Assembly: GCA_020216845.1 (NCBI GenBank)
Contig: JAIWNK010000144.1
Location: 1-10,000, forward strand
DNA length: 10,000 nt
From: Anaerolinea sp.
Lineage (GTDB): Bacteria; Chloroflexota; Anaerolineae; Anaerolineales; Anaerolineaceae
Direction: 5' to 3'
Part shown: positions 1 through 8,281 of the stretch, piece by piece
Position numbering within the stretch: position 1 is the stretch's first letter
Layout of the letters: each line of letters starts with the position of its first letter
Notes under the pieces: model-generated
Databases searched by the model: none
What the model was told of the DNA's origin: nothing
Seen by the model: only the letters and a program-made list of their open reading frames with translations
Translations under genes and position numbers: made by a program

Positions 1-2321
<2,321 letters not shown>

Positions 2322-2373
2322 GTCGTTCACCTTTTGGATGTGGTGCGCAGCGTAGGGCGGCGCGGATGGATAT

Positions 2374-2411
2374 AACAAAACAGCCCTGTCCAACAGAGGA
2401 CGAAAGGGCTG
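2374..2411 (-). terminator. Terminator hairpin of the valS T-box
   Basis: On the minus strand, CAGCCCT (2411-2405) pairs with AGGGCTG (2387-2381), and an inner GTCC/GGAC helix (2401-2398 with 2391-2388) is separated by a small bulge. The helix is followed by TTTTGTT (2380-2374). The T-box consensus lies just 5' of it, so this is the regulated terminator that competes with the antiterminator. Confidence 0.88.
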
Positions 2412-2636
2412 CTTCCGCGGTACCACCTCTATTCGCCGATTGCTCCGGCGCACTTCTCCCAACGGGTTCATTGGGATTGCGCTGTAACGGGCTTACCCGT
2501 GCCGTTCTACTCTCTCAGCGGGTGAGATTTCTTCAGCAGTTGCCGCCAAACGACCTTCAACCAGGACGCTGTTGAGAAGGCTTTCAGCCGGGGCCTTCGT
2601 TTCTGTCAACCGGTCACAGGTTTACTCCTTTTGGCC
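2374..2636 (-). promoter_or_regulatory. Valine-type T-box riboswitch leader of valS
   Basis: This is the 5' leader of valS. The near-invariant T-box sequence AGAGGTGGTACCGCG lies at 2430-2416 on the minus strand. It is followed directly by GAAGC and an intrinsic terminator, the normal order of antiterminator then terminator. The bulge reads UGGU, so its fourth base would pair with the A73 discriminator expected on tRNA-Val. Upstream, AGAGTAGAACGG...CCCGTTA resembles the conserved linker after Stem I. A GTC triplet at 2554-2552 follows TTGAAG in a context like the TTGAA-codon arrangement of the Trp leader further right, so it is a candidate Val specifier. Stem I itself is not canonical by eye, so the specifier is tentative. 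T-boxes sense uncharged tRNA and permit read-through when it is bound. Confidence 0.9.
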
Positions 2637-2642
2637 TGATTG

Positions 2643-2672
2643 ATTATATATGCGGCGCGGCAAAGTTGTCAA
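2643..2672 (-). promoter_or_regulatory. sigma70-type promoter of valS leader
   Basis: Minus strand: TTGACA at 2672-2667 and TATAAT at 2648-2643, both perfect consensus, with an 18-nt spacer. Transcription should start near 2636. The -35 box lies inside the left inverted repeat of the adjacent insertion element, while the -10 box lies outside it. Confidence 0.85.
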
Positions 2673-2690
2673 GAGAAGAATCTGAAATTC
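2666..2690 (+). repeat. Left terminal inverted repeat
   Basis: Reading inward on the plus strand: TTGTCAAGAG, five unmatched bases, then TCTGAAATTC. The right repeat read inward has the same first ten bases, the same five-base gap and TCTGAAGTTC, giving 19 of 25 identities at identical spacing. Read outward on the minus strand it supplies the TTGACA -35 box of the valS promoter. Confidence 0.78.
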
Positions 2691-3290
2691 AGACATGAGT
2701 TGGGACAGGGAGGTGAACGATAGCAGCGAACGATTGCAACGCACAGTTGATAATCGCTTGCCACTCACGGGCTGGAAGTCGCCGTTTCTGTTTGAGAAAA
2801 ATAAACAAACCGGAATAGCGCACCATTTCTTGCCTATCTTGTGCGGAACGAGATTAACACGCTCATGTGGGTGGGTCGGCAGCCCATACAGACAGGCGGT
2901 TTCGCAGGTTTTCCCCAACCGGAGAGCAATGGCATAACCCAATAGCAGGAGTGCCAGCATCTTTTCCATGTTCTCCTGCCGCTTGTTCATTAGCCGGGTC
3001 ATCCACAGCAGTCCCTTCAAATCGCGGAAGGTCTGTTCGGTTCTTATTCGCGCGAGATATATCTGCCATGCGCACTCGGGTTCGAGATTGGATCACCAAC
3101 AGCGGTTCAGCCAGACCCTTCTTCCACACGCCGATCAGGTTCACGCACACCTTACTCTTGTACCACACTGCCGAGTGAATGACCTTTTCGCCCGGTGAGA
3201 GCGATAAGACCACTTCCTTGCCGTCTGCATCCCAGAACTTGGACGGATGGCTGCGGCTGCCCAGGTTCAGCCGAATAACAAATAGTGCAT
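2689..3290 (-). pseudogene. IS4-family transposase, C-terminal half, two frameshifts
   Basis: Read on the minus strand, three frames join into one transposase C-terminus. About 3290-3094 gives FVIRLNLG...KFWDADGKE...VNLIGVWKKGLAEPLLVI. About 3092-2840 gives SNLEPECAWQIYLARIRTEQ...LMNKRQENMEKMLALLLLGYAIAL. About 2835-2689 gives QEMVRYSGLFIFLKQKRRLP...LPVPTHV and a TGA. YLARIRTEQTFRDLK fits the IS4-family Y-(2)-R-(3)-E-(6)-K signature exactly and contains the last acidic residue of the DDE triad. The first frameshift, near 3090-3096, looks like a 2-nt loss (or 1-nt gain). The second, near 2835-2840, looks like loss of one G. The N-terminal half with the first two catalytic aspartates is missing beyond about 3290, where base composition turns AT-rich. 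This is a dead gene. Confidence 0.85.
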
Positions 3291-3355
3291 ATATTAAAGC
3301 GACCCTTTTTACGAAAACTATCCGACTAAATATATGCGATCAAAAGGAGAGCGAA

Positions 3356-3844
3356 ATGAAATGCTTTATATGCAATGGATATCACTCATTTGGGGAAAGT
3401 TGTCCGGGAGACAGCTCCAATAATTTTTTATCCAACTTGCGCATCCCGTCCTACGAACCTCCACCCATGATTGAGTTTAGCAAACCCAAATTTGAGCCTA
3501 TCCTGCCATCCTACGAGCTGCCCAAGCCTACATTTGATTTTCTTTCAAGACCTGAACCACTTATTCCGCCACCTTCACCAGTTTATAACATCAATCACGA
3601 TCTCATCGGATATAAACCCGAGTTTGAAAATCACATATATGTGGGGTTGGGTAGTAATGTAGAGCGCCTTGAAATTAATCCTGGAGGTTCTGTTCGAGAT
3701 TCAATGGGGAATCTTGTTGGCCAATGGGGGCCTCTAAACACCATTTGGCCGACAAACCTCCCTTCGACTCCAGATTATGGTCCGCCTCAGTCCACTCCTG
3801 ATGTTTGGGATCCTGGATATTCACCAATGAAGCCTTTCGGCTAG
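3356..3844 (+). CDS. Small CCHC-motif, proline-rich protein, function unknown
   Basis: I do not recognise this 162-residue protein. The start ATG at 3356 is chosen for the AAAAGGAGA ribosome site at 3342-3350; the open frame extends upstream to 3179, but that part overlaps the transposase remnant. Residues 3-16 hold C3-x2-C6-x3-H10-x5-C16, a zinc-knuckle-like cluster. Residues 30-76 are rich in proline, with PSYE at 31-34 and 51-54 and a PPPSP run. The rest (about 80-162) has GLGSNVERLEINPGGSV and a second Pro/Gly/Trp-rich tail. There is no signal peptide or membrane segment, so it is probably cytoplasmic. The gene is visibly more AT-rich than its neighbours, is read opposite to the transposase, lies inside the element's inverted repeats, and ends just before a strong terminator. 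This suggests an acquired, self-contained passenger gene. Zinc binding is inferred from spacing only. Confidence 0.7.
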   Translation: MKCFICNGYHSFGESCPGDSSNNFLSNLRIPSYEPPPMIEFSKPKFEPILPSYELPKPTFDFLSRPEPLIPPPSPVYNINHDLIGYKPEFENHIYVGLGSNVERLEINPGGSVRDSMGNLVGQWGPLNTIWPTNLPSTPDYGPPQSTPDVWDPGYSPMKPFG

Positions 3845-3870
3845 AATCAAATTTTTTTGGTCCCTGTTGT

Positions 3871-3914
3871 AAGACCCAAAGTGGATTTATGTATTACTTT
3901 GGGTTTCTTTTTTT
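3871..3914 (+). terminator. Intrinsic terminator after the passenger gene
   Basis: ACCCAAAGT (3874-3882) pairs perfectly with ACTTTGGGT (3896-3904) across a 13-nt loop. A T-rich tract (3905-3914, one C) follows. It lies 27 nt after the stop of the CCHC-protein gene. The A-run before the stem makes weaker action on the minus strand possible. Confidence 0.85.
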
Positions 3915-4018
3915 ATCGATTACAAACATTTTGGCAAGAAAAAAGGTTGCATAATCTCATCTATTTTACCGAAGAAGGCCTTTTTTTGTTTTTGTCAATC
4001 AAGCTTGTGAATGCCGTG

Positions 4019-4043
4019 GAACTTCAGACATAACTCTTGACAA
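4019..4043 (-). repeat. Right terminal inverted repeat
   Basis: Reading inward on the minus strand from 4043: TTGTCAAGAG, five bases, then TCTGAAGTTC, which mirrors the left repeat at 2666-2690 with 19 of 25 identities. Read outward on the plus strand it contains TTGACA (4037-4042), the -35 box of the trpB2 promoter. The interval from the terminator at 3914 to here is AT-rich and shows no gene. Confidence 0.78.
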
Positions 4044-4064
4044 AGTGCCAAAAACGTCTATAAT
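4037..4064 (+). promoter_or_regulatory. sigma70-type promoter of the trpB2 leader
   Basis: TTGACA (4037-4042) and TATAAT (4059-4064) are both perfect consensus with a 16-nt spacer. Transcription should begin near 4071, just ahead of the T-box Stem I. The -35 box lies in the right inverted repeat of the insertion element and the -10 box outside it, mirroring the valS promoter. Confidence 0.87.
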
Positions 4065-4297
4065 CATGCAAAATTAACAAACAAAAAAGACGTTGAAGAG
4101 GACGAGTAGATGTCAAACCGACGCTACAGAGAGCAGCAGATGGTGAGAAGCTGTGCGAACGATGACATTGAATGGACCTCGGAGTTGCAGGGCGAACGCT
4201 GAAAGGTCAAGTAGCCTGTGCCGGAGCTGCCACCGTTATCAGGGCAAAGGGTATCGCGGCTTGCCGCCGTACCCGCAAGAGTGAGGCTGGCTTTTTC

Positions 4298-4331
4298 TTC
4301 CCTGTGTTGCTGATCACCAGGGAATTTTTTT
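4298..4331 (+). terminator. Terminator-like hairpin inside the Trp T-box
   Basis: TTCCCTG (4298-4304) pairs with CAGGGAA (4318-4324) across a 13-nt loop and is followed directly by seven T (4325-4331). It sits within the Stem III region, enclosed by AGGCTGG/CCAGCCT. It has the form of an intrinsic terminator but lies upstream of the antiterminator. It may be only a Stem III variant. Confidence 0.45.
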
Positions 4332-4375
4332 ATGAGCCACCGGCCAGCCTAACCGGGGTGGCACCACGGACATGG

Positions 4376-4413
4376 AAACACGTTCGTCCCCTTTGGGACG
4401 AGCGTGTTTTTTT
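4376..4413 (+). terminator. Regulated terminator of the trpB2 T-box
   Basis: A 15-bp stem, 4376-4390 with 4395-4409, has a single T-G wobble and a CTTT loop, and is followed by a T-tract to 4413. It begins eight bases after the T-box consensus, as expected for the terminator alternative to the antiterminator. Confidence 0.93.
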
Positions 4414-4467
4414 GTTTGTCCCGTTCGTAAACCAACTTACTTTTACACAACAAAAAGGAGAGAGAAA

Positions 4468-5853
4468 ATGTCTGATACGGTTCGTTTCTTACTTGGCGAG
4501 AATGATATTCCGCGTTTTTGGTACAACGTTAATGCGGATAATGCCGTTCCGCCGGCGCCGGTCTTGAACCCGATGACGTTTGAGCCGGTCACGCCCGATT
4601 TTCTGTCGGCGCTGTTTCCCATGCCGTTGATTGAGCAGGAAATTAGCACCGAGCGTTATATTGAGATTCCGGAAGAGGTGCGTGAGGTGTATAAGCTGTG
4701 GCGACCGACGCCGCTGATTCGGGCGCGCGGTCTGGAAAAAGCGCTCAACACACCGGCGCATATTTACTACAAGTACGAAGGGGTTTCACCTTCTGGCAGT
4801 CACAAGTCCAACACGGCGGTGGCGCAGGCTTTTTACAACAAAATCAGCGGCACCAAGGCAATGACGACCGAAACCGGTGCCGGTCAGTGGGGCTCGGCGT
4901 TGGGCATGGCCTGTCAGATGTATGGCATGGCGTTGGAAGTCTATATGGTCAAGACTTCGTATCAGCAAAAACCCTATCGGCGCTTTTTGATGGAAACATA
5001 TGGGGCGCAGGTGTTTGCCAGCCCAACCGACTTGACCGAGGCCGGACGGAAGATTTTGGCAGCGGACCCGCATTGCCCCGGTTCGTTGGGCATTGCCATT
5101 TCGGAGGCGGTGGAAGTGGCGGCCATCTCGGGTGGCACCAAGAAGTATGGCTTGGGGTCGGTGTTGAACCATGTGCTGTTGCATCAAACGGTGATTGGCG
5201 AAGAAGCGCTCAAGCAAATGGATATGGCCGGCGAATATCCGGATGTGGTGATTGGTTGCGTGGGTGGCGGTTCGAACTTTGCCGGAATTGCCTTCCCGTT
5301 CTTGCGCGAAAACCTGCGCAACGGACAGCGCACCCGTCTGTTGGCGGTTGAGCCTTCGGCAACCCCTTCGCTGACGCGGGGTGTGTATGCGTTTGATTAT
5401 GGCGATACGGCGGGCATGGCGCCGATTGTCAAGATGTATACCTTGGGGCGCGACTTCATGCCGCCGGAGATTCACGCCGGTGGGCTGCGCTATCATGGCA
5501 TGGCGCCAACGTTGTGTTCATTGTATGATCAGGGGCTGATTGAGGCGGTGGCGGTGAAGCAGTTGGATGTCTTCGACGCGGCGGTGTTGTTCACCCGGTG
5601 TGAAGGCGTGTTGCCCGCCCCTGAATCATCCCATGCCATTCGCGCAGCCATCAACGAGGCCTTGGATGCGCGCGAGAAGGGCGAGAAGCGTGTCATTCTT
5701 TTCAACCTGTCGGGGCATGGGCATTTTGACCTATCGGCTTATCATGCCTATTTGGACGGGGCTTTGGAGAACGACGACTTGCCCGAAGATGCGTTGCGTG
5801 ACATTCCCTCGCACTTGCCCAAGATTGATTTGCAAAAATTGGGCATTCAGTAA
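4468..5853 (+). CDS. trpB2: Tryptophan synthase beta chain, TrpB2 type
   Basis: PLP-dependent enzyme of 461 residues that joins indole and L-serine to give tryptophan. The start ATG at 4468 follows AAGGAGAG (4455-4462) by 5 nt; a longer open frame to 4372 runs back into the terminator and is rejected. Key sites: GSHKSN with the PLP lysine K113; TETGAGQWG with the catalytic glutamate E135; the phosphate-binding GGGSN at 266-270; ECG-type [14 protein letters not shown] (377-390); and NLSGHGHFD (413-421). The W after GAGQ (H in the TrpB1 form), the long N-terminal extension, the length near 460 and SGHGHFD are features of the TrpB2 branch, which often works without TrpA or serves indole salvage. 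No trpA or other trp gene is adjacent. The Trp T-box ahead gives direct evidence of a role in tryptophan supply; the exact in vivo substrate is inferred. Confidence 0.95.
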   Translation: MSDTVRFLLGENDIPRFWYNVNADNAVPPAPVLNPMTFEPVTPDFLSALFPMPLIEQEISTERYIEIPEEVREVYKLWRPTPLIRARGLEKALNTPAHIYYKYEGVSPSGSHKSNTAVAQAFYNKISGTKAMTTETGAGQWGSALGMACQMYGMALEVYMVKTSYQQKPYRRFLMETYGAQVFASPTDLTEAGRKILAADPHCPGSLGIAISEAVEVAAISGGTKKYGLGSVLNHVLLHQTVIGEEALKQMDMAGEYPDVVIGCVGGGSNFAGIAFPFLRENLRNGQRTRLLAVEPSATPSLTRGVYAFDYGDTAGMAPIVKMYTLGRDFMPPEIHAGGLRYHGMAPTLCSLYDQGLIEAVAVKQLDVFDAAVLFTRCEGVLPAPESSHAIRAAINEALDAREKGEKRVILFNLSGHGHFDLSAYHAYLDGALENDDLPEDALRDIPSHLPKIDLQKLGIQ

Positions 5854-5864
5854 CAGTTGCTTGA

Positions 5865-5903
5865 GCTGCCCTGCCGATCCCTCCGTCGGCAGGGCAGCTT
5901 TTT
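5865..5903 (+). terminator. Intrinsic terminator after trpB2
   Basis: A perfect 13-bp stem (5865-5877 with 5886-5898), an 8-nt loop and TTTTT (5899-5903), starting 12 nt after the trpB2 stop. It makes T-box-trpB2 a single-gene transcription unit and separates it from the next operon. Confidence 0.93.
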
Positions 5904-5957
5904 GAATGAAACTGGCAGGATGGCGGCTGGAACTGTGCTTTTGGGGTGGGCTTATCT

Positions 5958-5986
5958 TTGCGTCAGGGTTTGATTTGGGGTATACT
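5958..5986 (+). promoter_or_regulatory. Possible promoter of the four-gene operon
   Basis: TATACT at 5981-5986 is a good -10 box. The hexamer 17 nt upstream, TTGCGT (5958-5963), matches only the TTG of a -35 box. It is placed between the trpB2 terminator and the next gene, so a promoter is needed here, but the exact site is uncertain. Confidence 0.4.
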
Positions 5987-6018
5987 CAGAGCGTTCATTC
6001 TCTCTGAGGAGTTTTATT

Positions 6019-6939
6019 TTGAAACGAGCGGTCAGCATCAGCATTGGTTCTGGGCGGCGTGATAAAGTGTTGCAAATGCAACTGCTGGGTCAGACCATTC
6101 AGCTGGAACGCCGCGGCACAAATGGCGATTTGGCCGAGGCGGAACGCATGTTTGGCGAGCTGGATGGGATGGTGGATGCTTTTGGCCTGGGGGGAACGGA
6201 TTTGGGCTTGCGCGTGGCGGACCGGTGGTATCCGATGTATTCGACTGCGCGCGTGGTGCGCAGGGTGCAACGTACACCGGTGGTGGATGGCACCGGGCTG
6301 AAGGTGGTGTTGGAGAATCGGGCGCCGCGCCTCATCGAAGAGCAATTGGGCGTGTCGCTGCGTGGCAAGCGTGTGTTTGTGTTGACAGCCGTGGATCGGT
6401 GGGGGCTGAGTCACGCCTTTGTGCAGGCGGGTTGTGATTGCGTCTTCGGCGATTTGTTGTTTTCGTTGGGCTTGCCGTTTGTCTTGCGCAGCGAGGCGGC
6501 CATCCAAAATCTGGCGCGAGTGATGATGCCGGTTGTGCTGCGCTTGCCGTTTCATTGGATTTACCCAACCGGCAGCGCTCAGGAAAAACGTACACCAGCC
6601 TATCAACGTTATTTTGAGCAGGCGGACATCATTGCCGGGGATTGCCATTACCTGCGCCGCTACATGCCGGAGCGTTTGCCCGGTAAGATTTTGGTGACCA
6701 ATACGACGACGGAAGAAGACCGCGCCTTTTTTGCCGCTGCGGGTGTTCGGGCATTGGTGACGACAACACCGGTGATCGAAGGGCGCTCGTTTGGTACGAA
6801 TGTGATGGAGGCGGCTTTGATTGCTTGTGTGGGTCGTTCGCAACCGGTGGATTATGCTCATGCGGACGATTATTTTGATTTTCTGGCGCAATTGTTGGAT
6901 CAAGCACGAATTGCACCACAAGTTCAGGAGTTGTCATGA
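6019..6939 (+). CDS. Quinate 5-dehydrogenase-like conserved protein
   Basis: A 306-residue protein resembling a conserved bacterial family commonly labelled quinate 5-dehydrogenase; that label is weakly grounded as far as I know. The TTG start at 6019 follows TGAGGAG (6005-6011) by 7 nt. The N-terminus KRAVSISIGSGRRDK, ERRGTNGDLAEA (about 30-41) and DAFGLGGTDL (53-62) look like family signatures. RTPVVDGTGLK (85-95) follows, then a strand at 117-124 (KRVFVLTA) that could begin a second alpha/beta domain. VTTTPVIEGRSFGTNVMEA (247-265) is a further conserved-looking block. I see no clear GxGxxG dinucleotide motif, so dehydrogenase activity is doubtful. There is no signal peptide. It is first in an operon; its stop overlaps the next start by 4 nt (ATGA), so the two are probably translationally coupled. 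Confidence 0.75.
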   Translation: MKRAVSISIGSGRRDKVLQMQLLGQTIQLERRGTNGDLAEAERMFGELDGMVDAFGLGGTDLGLRVADRWYPMYSTARVVRRVQRTPVVDGTGLKVVLENRAPRLIEEQLGVSLRGKRVFVLTAVDRWGLSHAFVQAGCDCVFGDLLFSLGLPFVLRSEAAIQNLARVMMPVVLRLPFHWIYPTGSAQEKRTPAYQRYFEQADIIAGDCHYLRRYMPERLPGKILVTNTTTEEDRAFFAAAGVRALVTTTPVIEGRSFGTNVMEAALIACVGRSQPVDYAHADDYFDFLAQLLDQARIAPQVQELS

Positions 6940-7715
6940 ATGTTCTGATTACTGCTGGCGGACGGCCTTTGCCGAATGAGCCACTCTATGCTGAAACACA
7001 GGGGCGCTATAAGGCCATGTTGGAGATTGCCGGGAAACCGATGATTCAGTGGGTGTTGGATGCGGTTAGCGCTTCCTCCTCTGTTGAACGGATTGTGGTT
7101 GTGGGGCTTCCGGCGACGACGGATGTTGGCAATTGCCCGAAGCTGGCCGCACTGATTGACGATCAGGGCGACATGGTTTCGAATGTGATGGCCGCTGGCA
7201 ATGAGGTGCTGCGCCTTGCACCGGATGCGCAGCAGGCTGTGTTGATGAGTTCAGATATTCCAGCGATTTCGACCGAGGCGCTGGATTGGTTGTTGCAGCA
7301 AATGTCCGGCAGTGAGGACGATATTTTTTATACGGTTGTTGAGCGTTCGGTCATGGAACGCCGTTTTCCGGGGTCGAATCGTACCTATGCACACCTGAAG
7401 GGGCTGGAAGTGTGCGGCGGCGATGTGTTTGGCTTTCGCCTCGACCTGGTGCGCAATCCGAAGCCGATTTGGCAAAAAATGGTGGATACGCGTAAGAATC
7501 CGTTGCGTCAGGCGGCTTTGTTTGGCTTCGATACGATGTTCTTGCTGATGTTGCGGCAGCTTTCGTTGGAAGAGGCGGAGAAAATGGTCGGGCAACGCCT
7601 TGGGTTGCGGGGGCGGGCCTTGCTGACGCCTTATGCTGAGATGGCAATGGATGTGGATAAGCCGCATCAATTGGCGATTTTGCGTGAGCAATTGAGTGTT
7701 GCGAGGGGCGCATGA
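6936..7715 (+). CDS. MobA-like NTP transferase family protein
   Basis: A 259-residue Rossmann-type nucleotidyltransferase. The N-terminus MNVLITAGGR ends the first strand and begins the nucleotide-binding loop. K26 in GRYKAMLEIAGKPM is the usual loop lysine followed by the GKPM motif (33-36) and LDAV. MSSDIP (104-109) carries the metal-binding D107, and MDVDKPHQL (238-246) gives the C-terminal acidic pair D239/D241. The loop between GGR and K26 is about 15 residues instead of the short GxGTRM type, and arginine and glycine of the usual GTRM are absent, so the substrate may differ from the well-known members. The start is fixed by AGGAG at 6926-6930 and a 4-nt ATGA overlap with the upstream gene; it ends in another 4-nt overlap with the PAP2 gene. 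Substrate unknown: sugar phosphate, cofactor precursor or phospho-alcohol are all possible. Confidence 0.85.
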   Translation: MNVLITAGGRPLPNEPLYAETQGRYKAMLEIAGKPMIQWVLDAVSASSSVERIVVVGLPATTDVGNCPKLAALIDDQGDMVSNVMAAGNEVLRLAPDAQQAVLMSSDIPAISTEALDWLLQQMSGSEDDIFYTVVERSVMERRFPGSNRTYAHLKGLEVCGGDVFGFRLDLVRNPKPIWQKMVDTRKNPLRQAALFGFDTMFLLMLRQLSLEEAEKMVGQRLGLRGRALLTPYAEMAMDVDKPHQLAILREQLSVARGA

Positions 7716-8260
7716 GGCTGGAAAAACTGTTGCGTTGGGATGTGCGCCTTTCGGAGCAATTGCGCGTGTCGCCGCAGCAGCGCTGGCGTTGGCGCTGGGA
7801 GGCGTTTTTGGCGCATTCGGGCGATTCGTGGTTTTGGGCGCTGGCGATGGGCTTGATTTGGCTGAGTGATTGGAGCAGTCCCTGGCACCGTCGGGCGGCT
7901 TTGCTGGGAATTGGCATTGTAGTTTTGGCGGTGCTGGTGTTGGCCATCAAGTTCCTGGTGCGCCGTCGCCGTCCTGAGGGGGAATGGGGGCAGATTTATC
8001 GCAGCACCGATCCGCATTCGTTTCCTTCTGGTCATGCGGCACGGGCAGCTCTGTTGACGGTGATGGCTTGGGGGCTTGGGCCGTTGTGGTTTTCGATCGT
8101 TGTTACGTTGTGGCTGCCGCTTGTCAGCCTGGCGCGTGTGCGCATGGGCGTTCATTATTTGTCGGATGTGTTGGCAGGGGTGGTGTTTGGCGCTTTGGCG
8201 GGCTTGGGCATGTTGGCTGTTCAGCCGGTGTTGCTGACGAGCTTCCCGTTTTTGTTTTAA
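7712..8260 (+). CDS. PAP2-family membrane phosphatase
   Basis: A 182-residue integral membrane phosphatase of the PAP2/acid phosphatase superfamily, which dephosphorylates lipid phosphates or polyprenyl diphosphates. All three motifs are visible: K80-x6-R87-P88 (KFLVRRRRP), PSGH at 105-108, and R142-x5-H148-x3-D152 (ARVRMGVHYLSD). The third motif normally begins SR; here it begins AR, while the catalytic arginine, histidine and aspartate are kept. Hydrophobic segments lie at about 40-52, 62-80, 112-136 and 153-175. The start ATG overlaps the nucleotidyltransferase stop by 4 nt. Pairing with a nucleotidyltransferase suggests a phospholipid, isoprenoid-lipid or cell-envelope step, but this is inference. 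BacA-like undecaprenyl diphosphate recycling is one option. Confidence 0.9.
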   Translation: MRLEKLLRWDVRLSEQLRVSPQQRWRWRWEAFLAHSGDSWFWALAMGLIWLSDWSSPWHRRAALLGIGIVVLAVLVLAIKFLVRRRRPEGEWGQIYRSTDPHSFPSGHAARAALLTVMAWGLGPLWFSIVVTLWLPLVSLARVRMGVHYLSDVLAGVVFGALAGLGMLAVQPVLLTSFPFLF

Positions 8261-8281
8261 TTTTCATCCGTGAGGTGTGGA

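Larger units (their letters stand above)
2666..4043 (-). mobile_element. Decayed IS4-family element with passenger gene
   Basis: The 1378-bp element is bounded by imperfect 25-bp inverted repeats (2666-2690 and 4019-4043), a normal size for an IS4-family insertion sequence. Next to the left repeat is the C-terminal half of a minus-strand transposase whose stop codon overlaps the inner edge of the repeat, as is common in such elements. The N-terminal half of the transposase is not recognisable. Its place is taken by an AT-rich segment with a plus-strand gene (3356-3844) and a terminator. No convincing target-site duplication was found; CAAAG occurs at 2661-2665 and 4041-4045, but the right copy overlaps the repeat. 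The element cannot encode a functional transposase. It could be a dead remnant or a non-autonomous derivative moved in trans. The span rests on the repeats; the internal history is inference. Confidence 0.72.
4071..4413 (+). promoter_or_regulatory. Tryptophan T-box riboswitch leader of trpB2
   Basis: This is a textbook T-box. Stem I carries GACGAGTAGATG (about 4101-4112) and the apical signature AGAGAGCAGCAGATGGTGAG (4128-4147). The specifier TGG, the Trp codon, is at 4173-4175 in the context TTGAATGGACC. AGTAGCC...CCGTTATC follows, then a perfect hairpin with stems GGGTA/TACCC and GCGGC/GCCGC (4249-4274). A longer outer helix AGGCTGG/CCAGCCT (4284-4290 with 4343-4349) encloses a second hairpin. 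The T-box sequence is CGGGGTGGCACCACG (4354-4368). Its bulge UGGC would pair with G73, the expected discriminator of tRNA-Trp, so specifier and bulge agree. A strong terminator ends the leader. Uncharged tRNA-Trp should allow transcription of trpB2. ACCACG departs slightly from the usual ACCGCG. Confidence 0.95.

Noticed and set aside
2622..3020. A 132-codon minus-strand gene
   Set aside because: It is one frame of the broken transposase continuing past a frameshift, with a TTG start in the middle of the DDE domain and its tail out of frame.
3179..3355. N-terminal extension of the CCHC-protein gene
   Set aside because: It overlaps the transposase remnant on the other strand and has no ribosome site; ATG 3356 follows AAAAGGAGA.
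2661..4045. CAAAG at both ends as a target-site duplication
   Set aside because: The right copy shares CAA with the inverted repeat, so it would require unequal ends; not convincing at 5 bp.
4372..4467. N-terminal extension of trpB2 to an upstream ATG
   Set aside because: It would start inside the T-box terminator; the ATG at 4468 has a strong ribosome site at the right distance.
4172..4567. Plus-strand open frame through the Trp leader
   Set aside because: It begins in the T-box specifier region and runs through the terminator into trpB2 in another frame; the RNA structure explains the sequence.
5995..6921. A 308-codon minus-strand open frame
   Set aside because: Shadow of the plus-strand operon gene; the composition (many Gln, His, Arg) is typical of antisense frames and it lacks domains.
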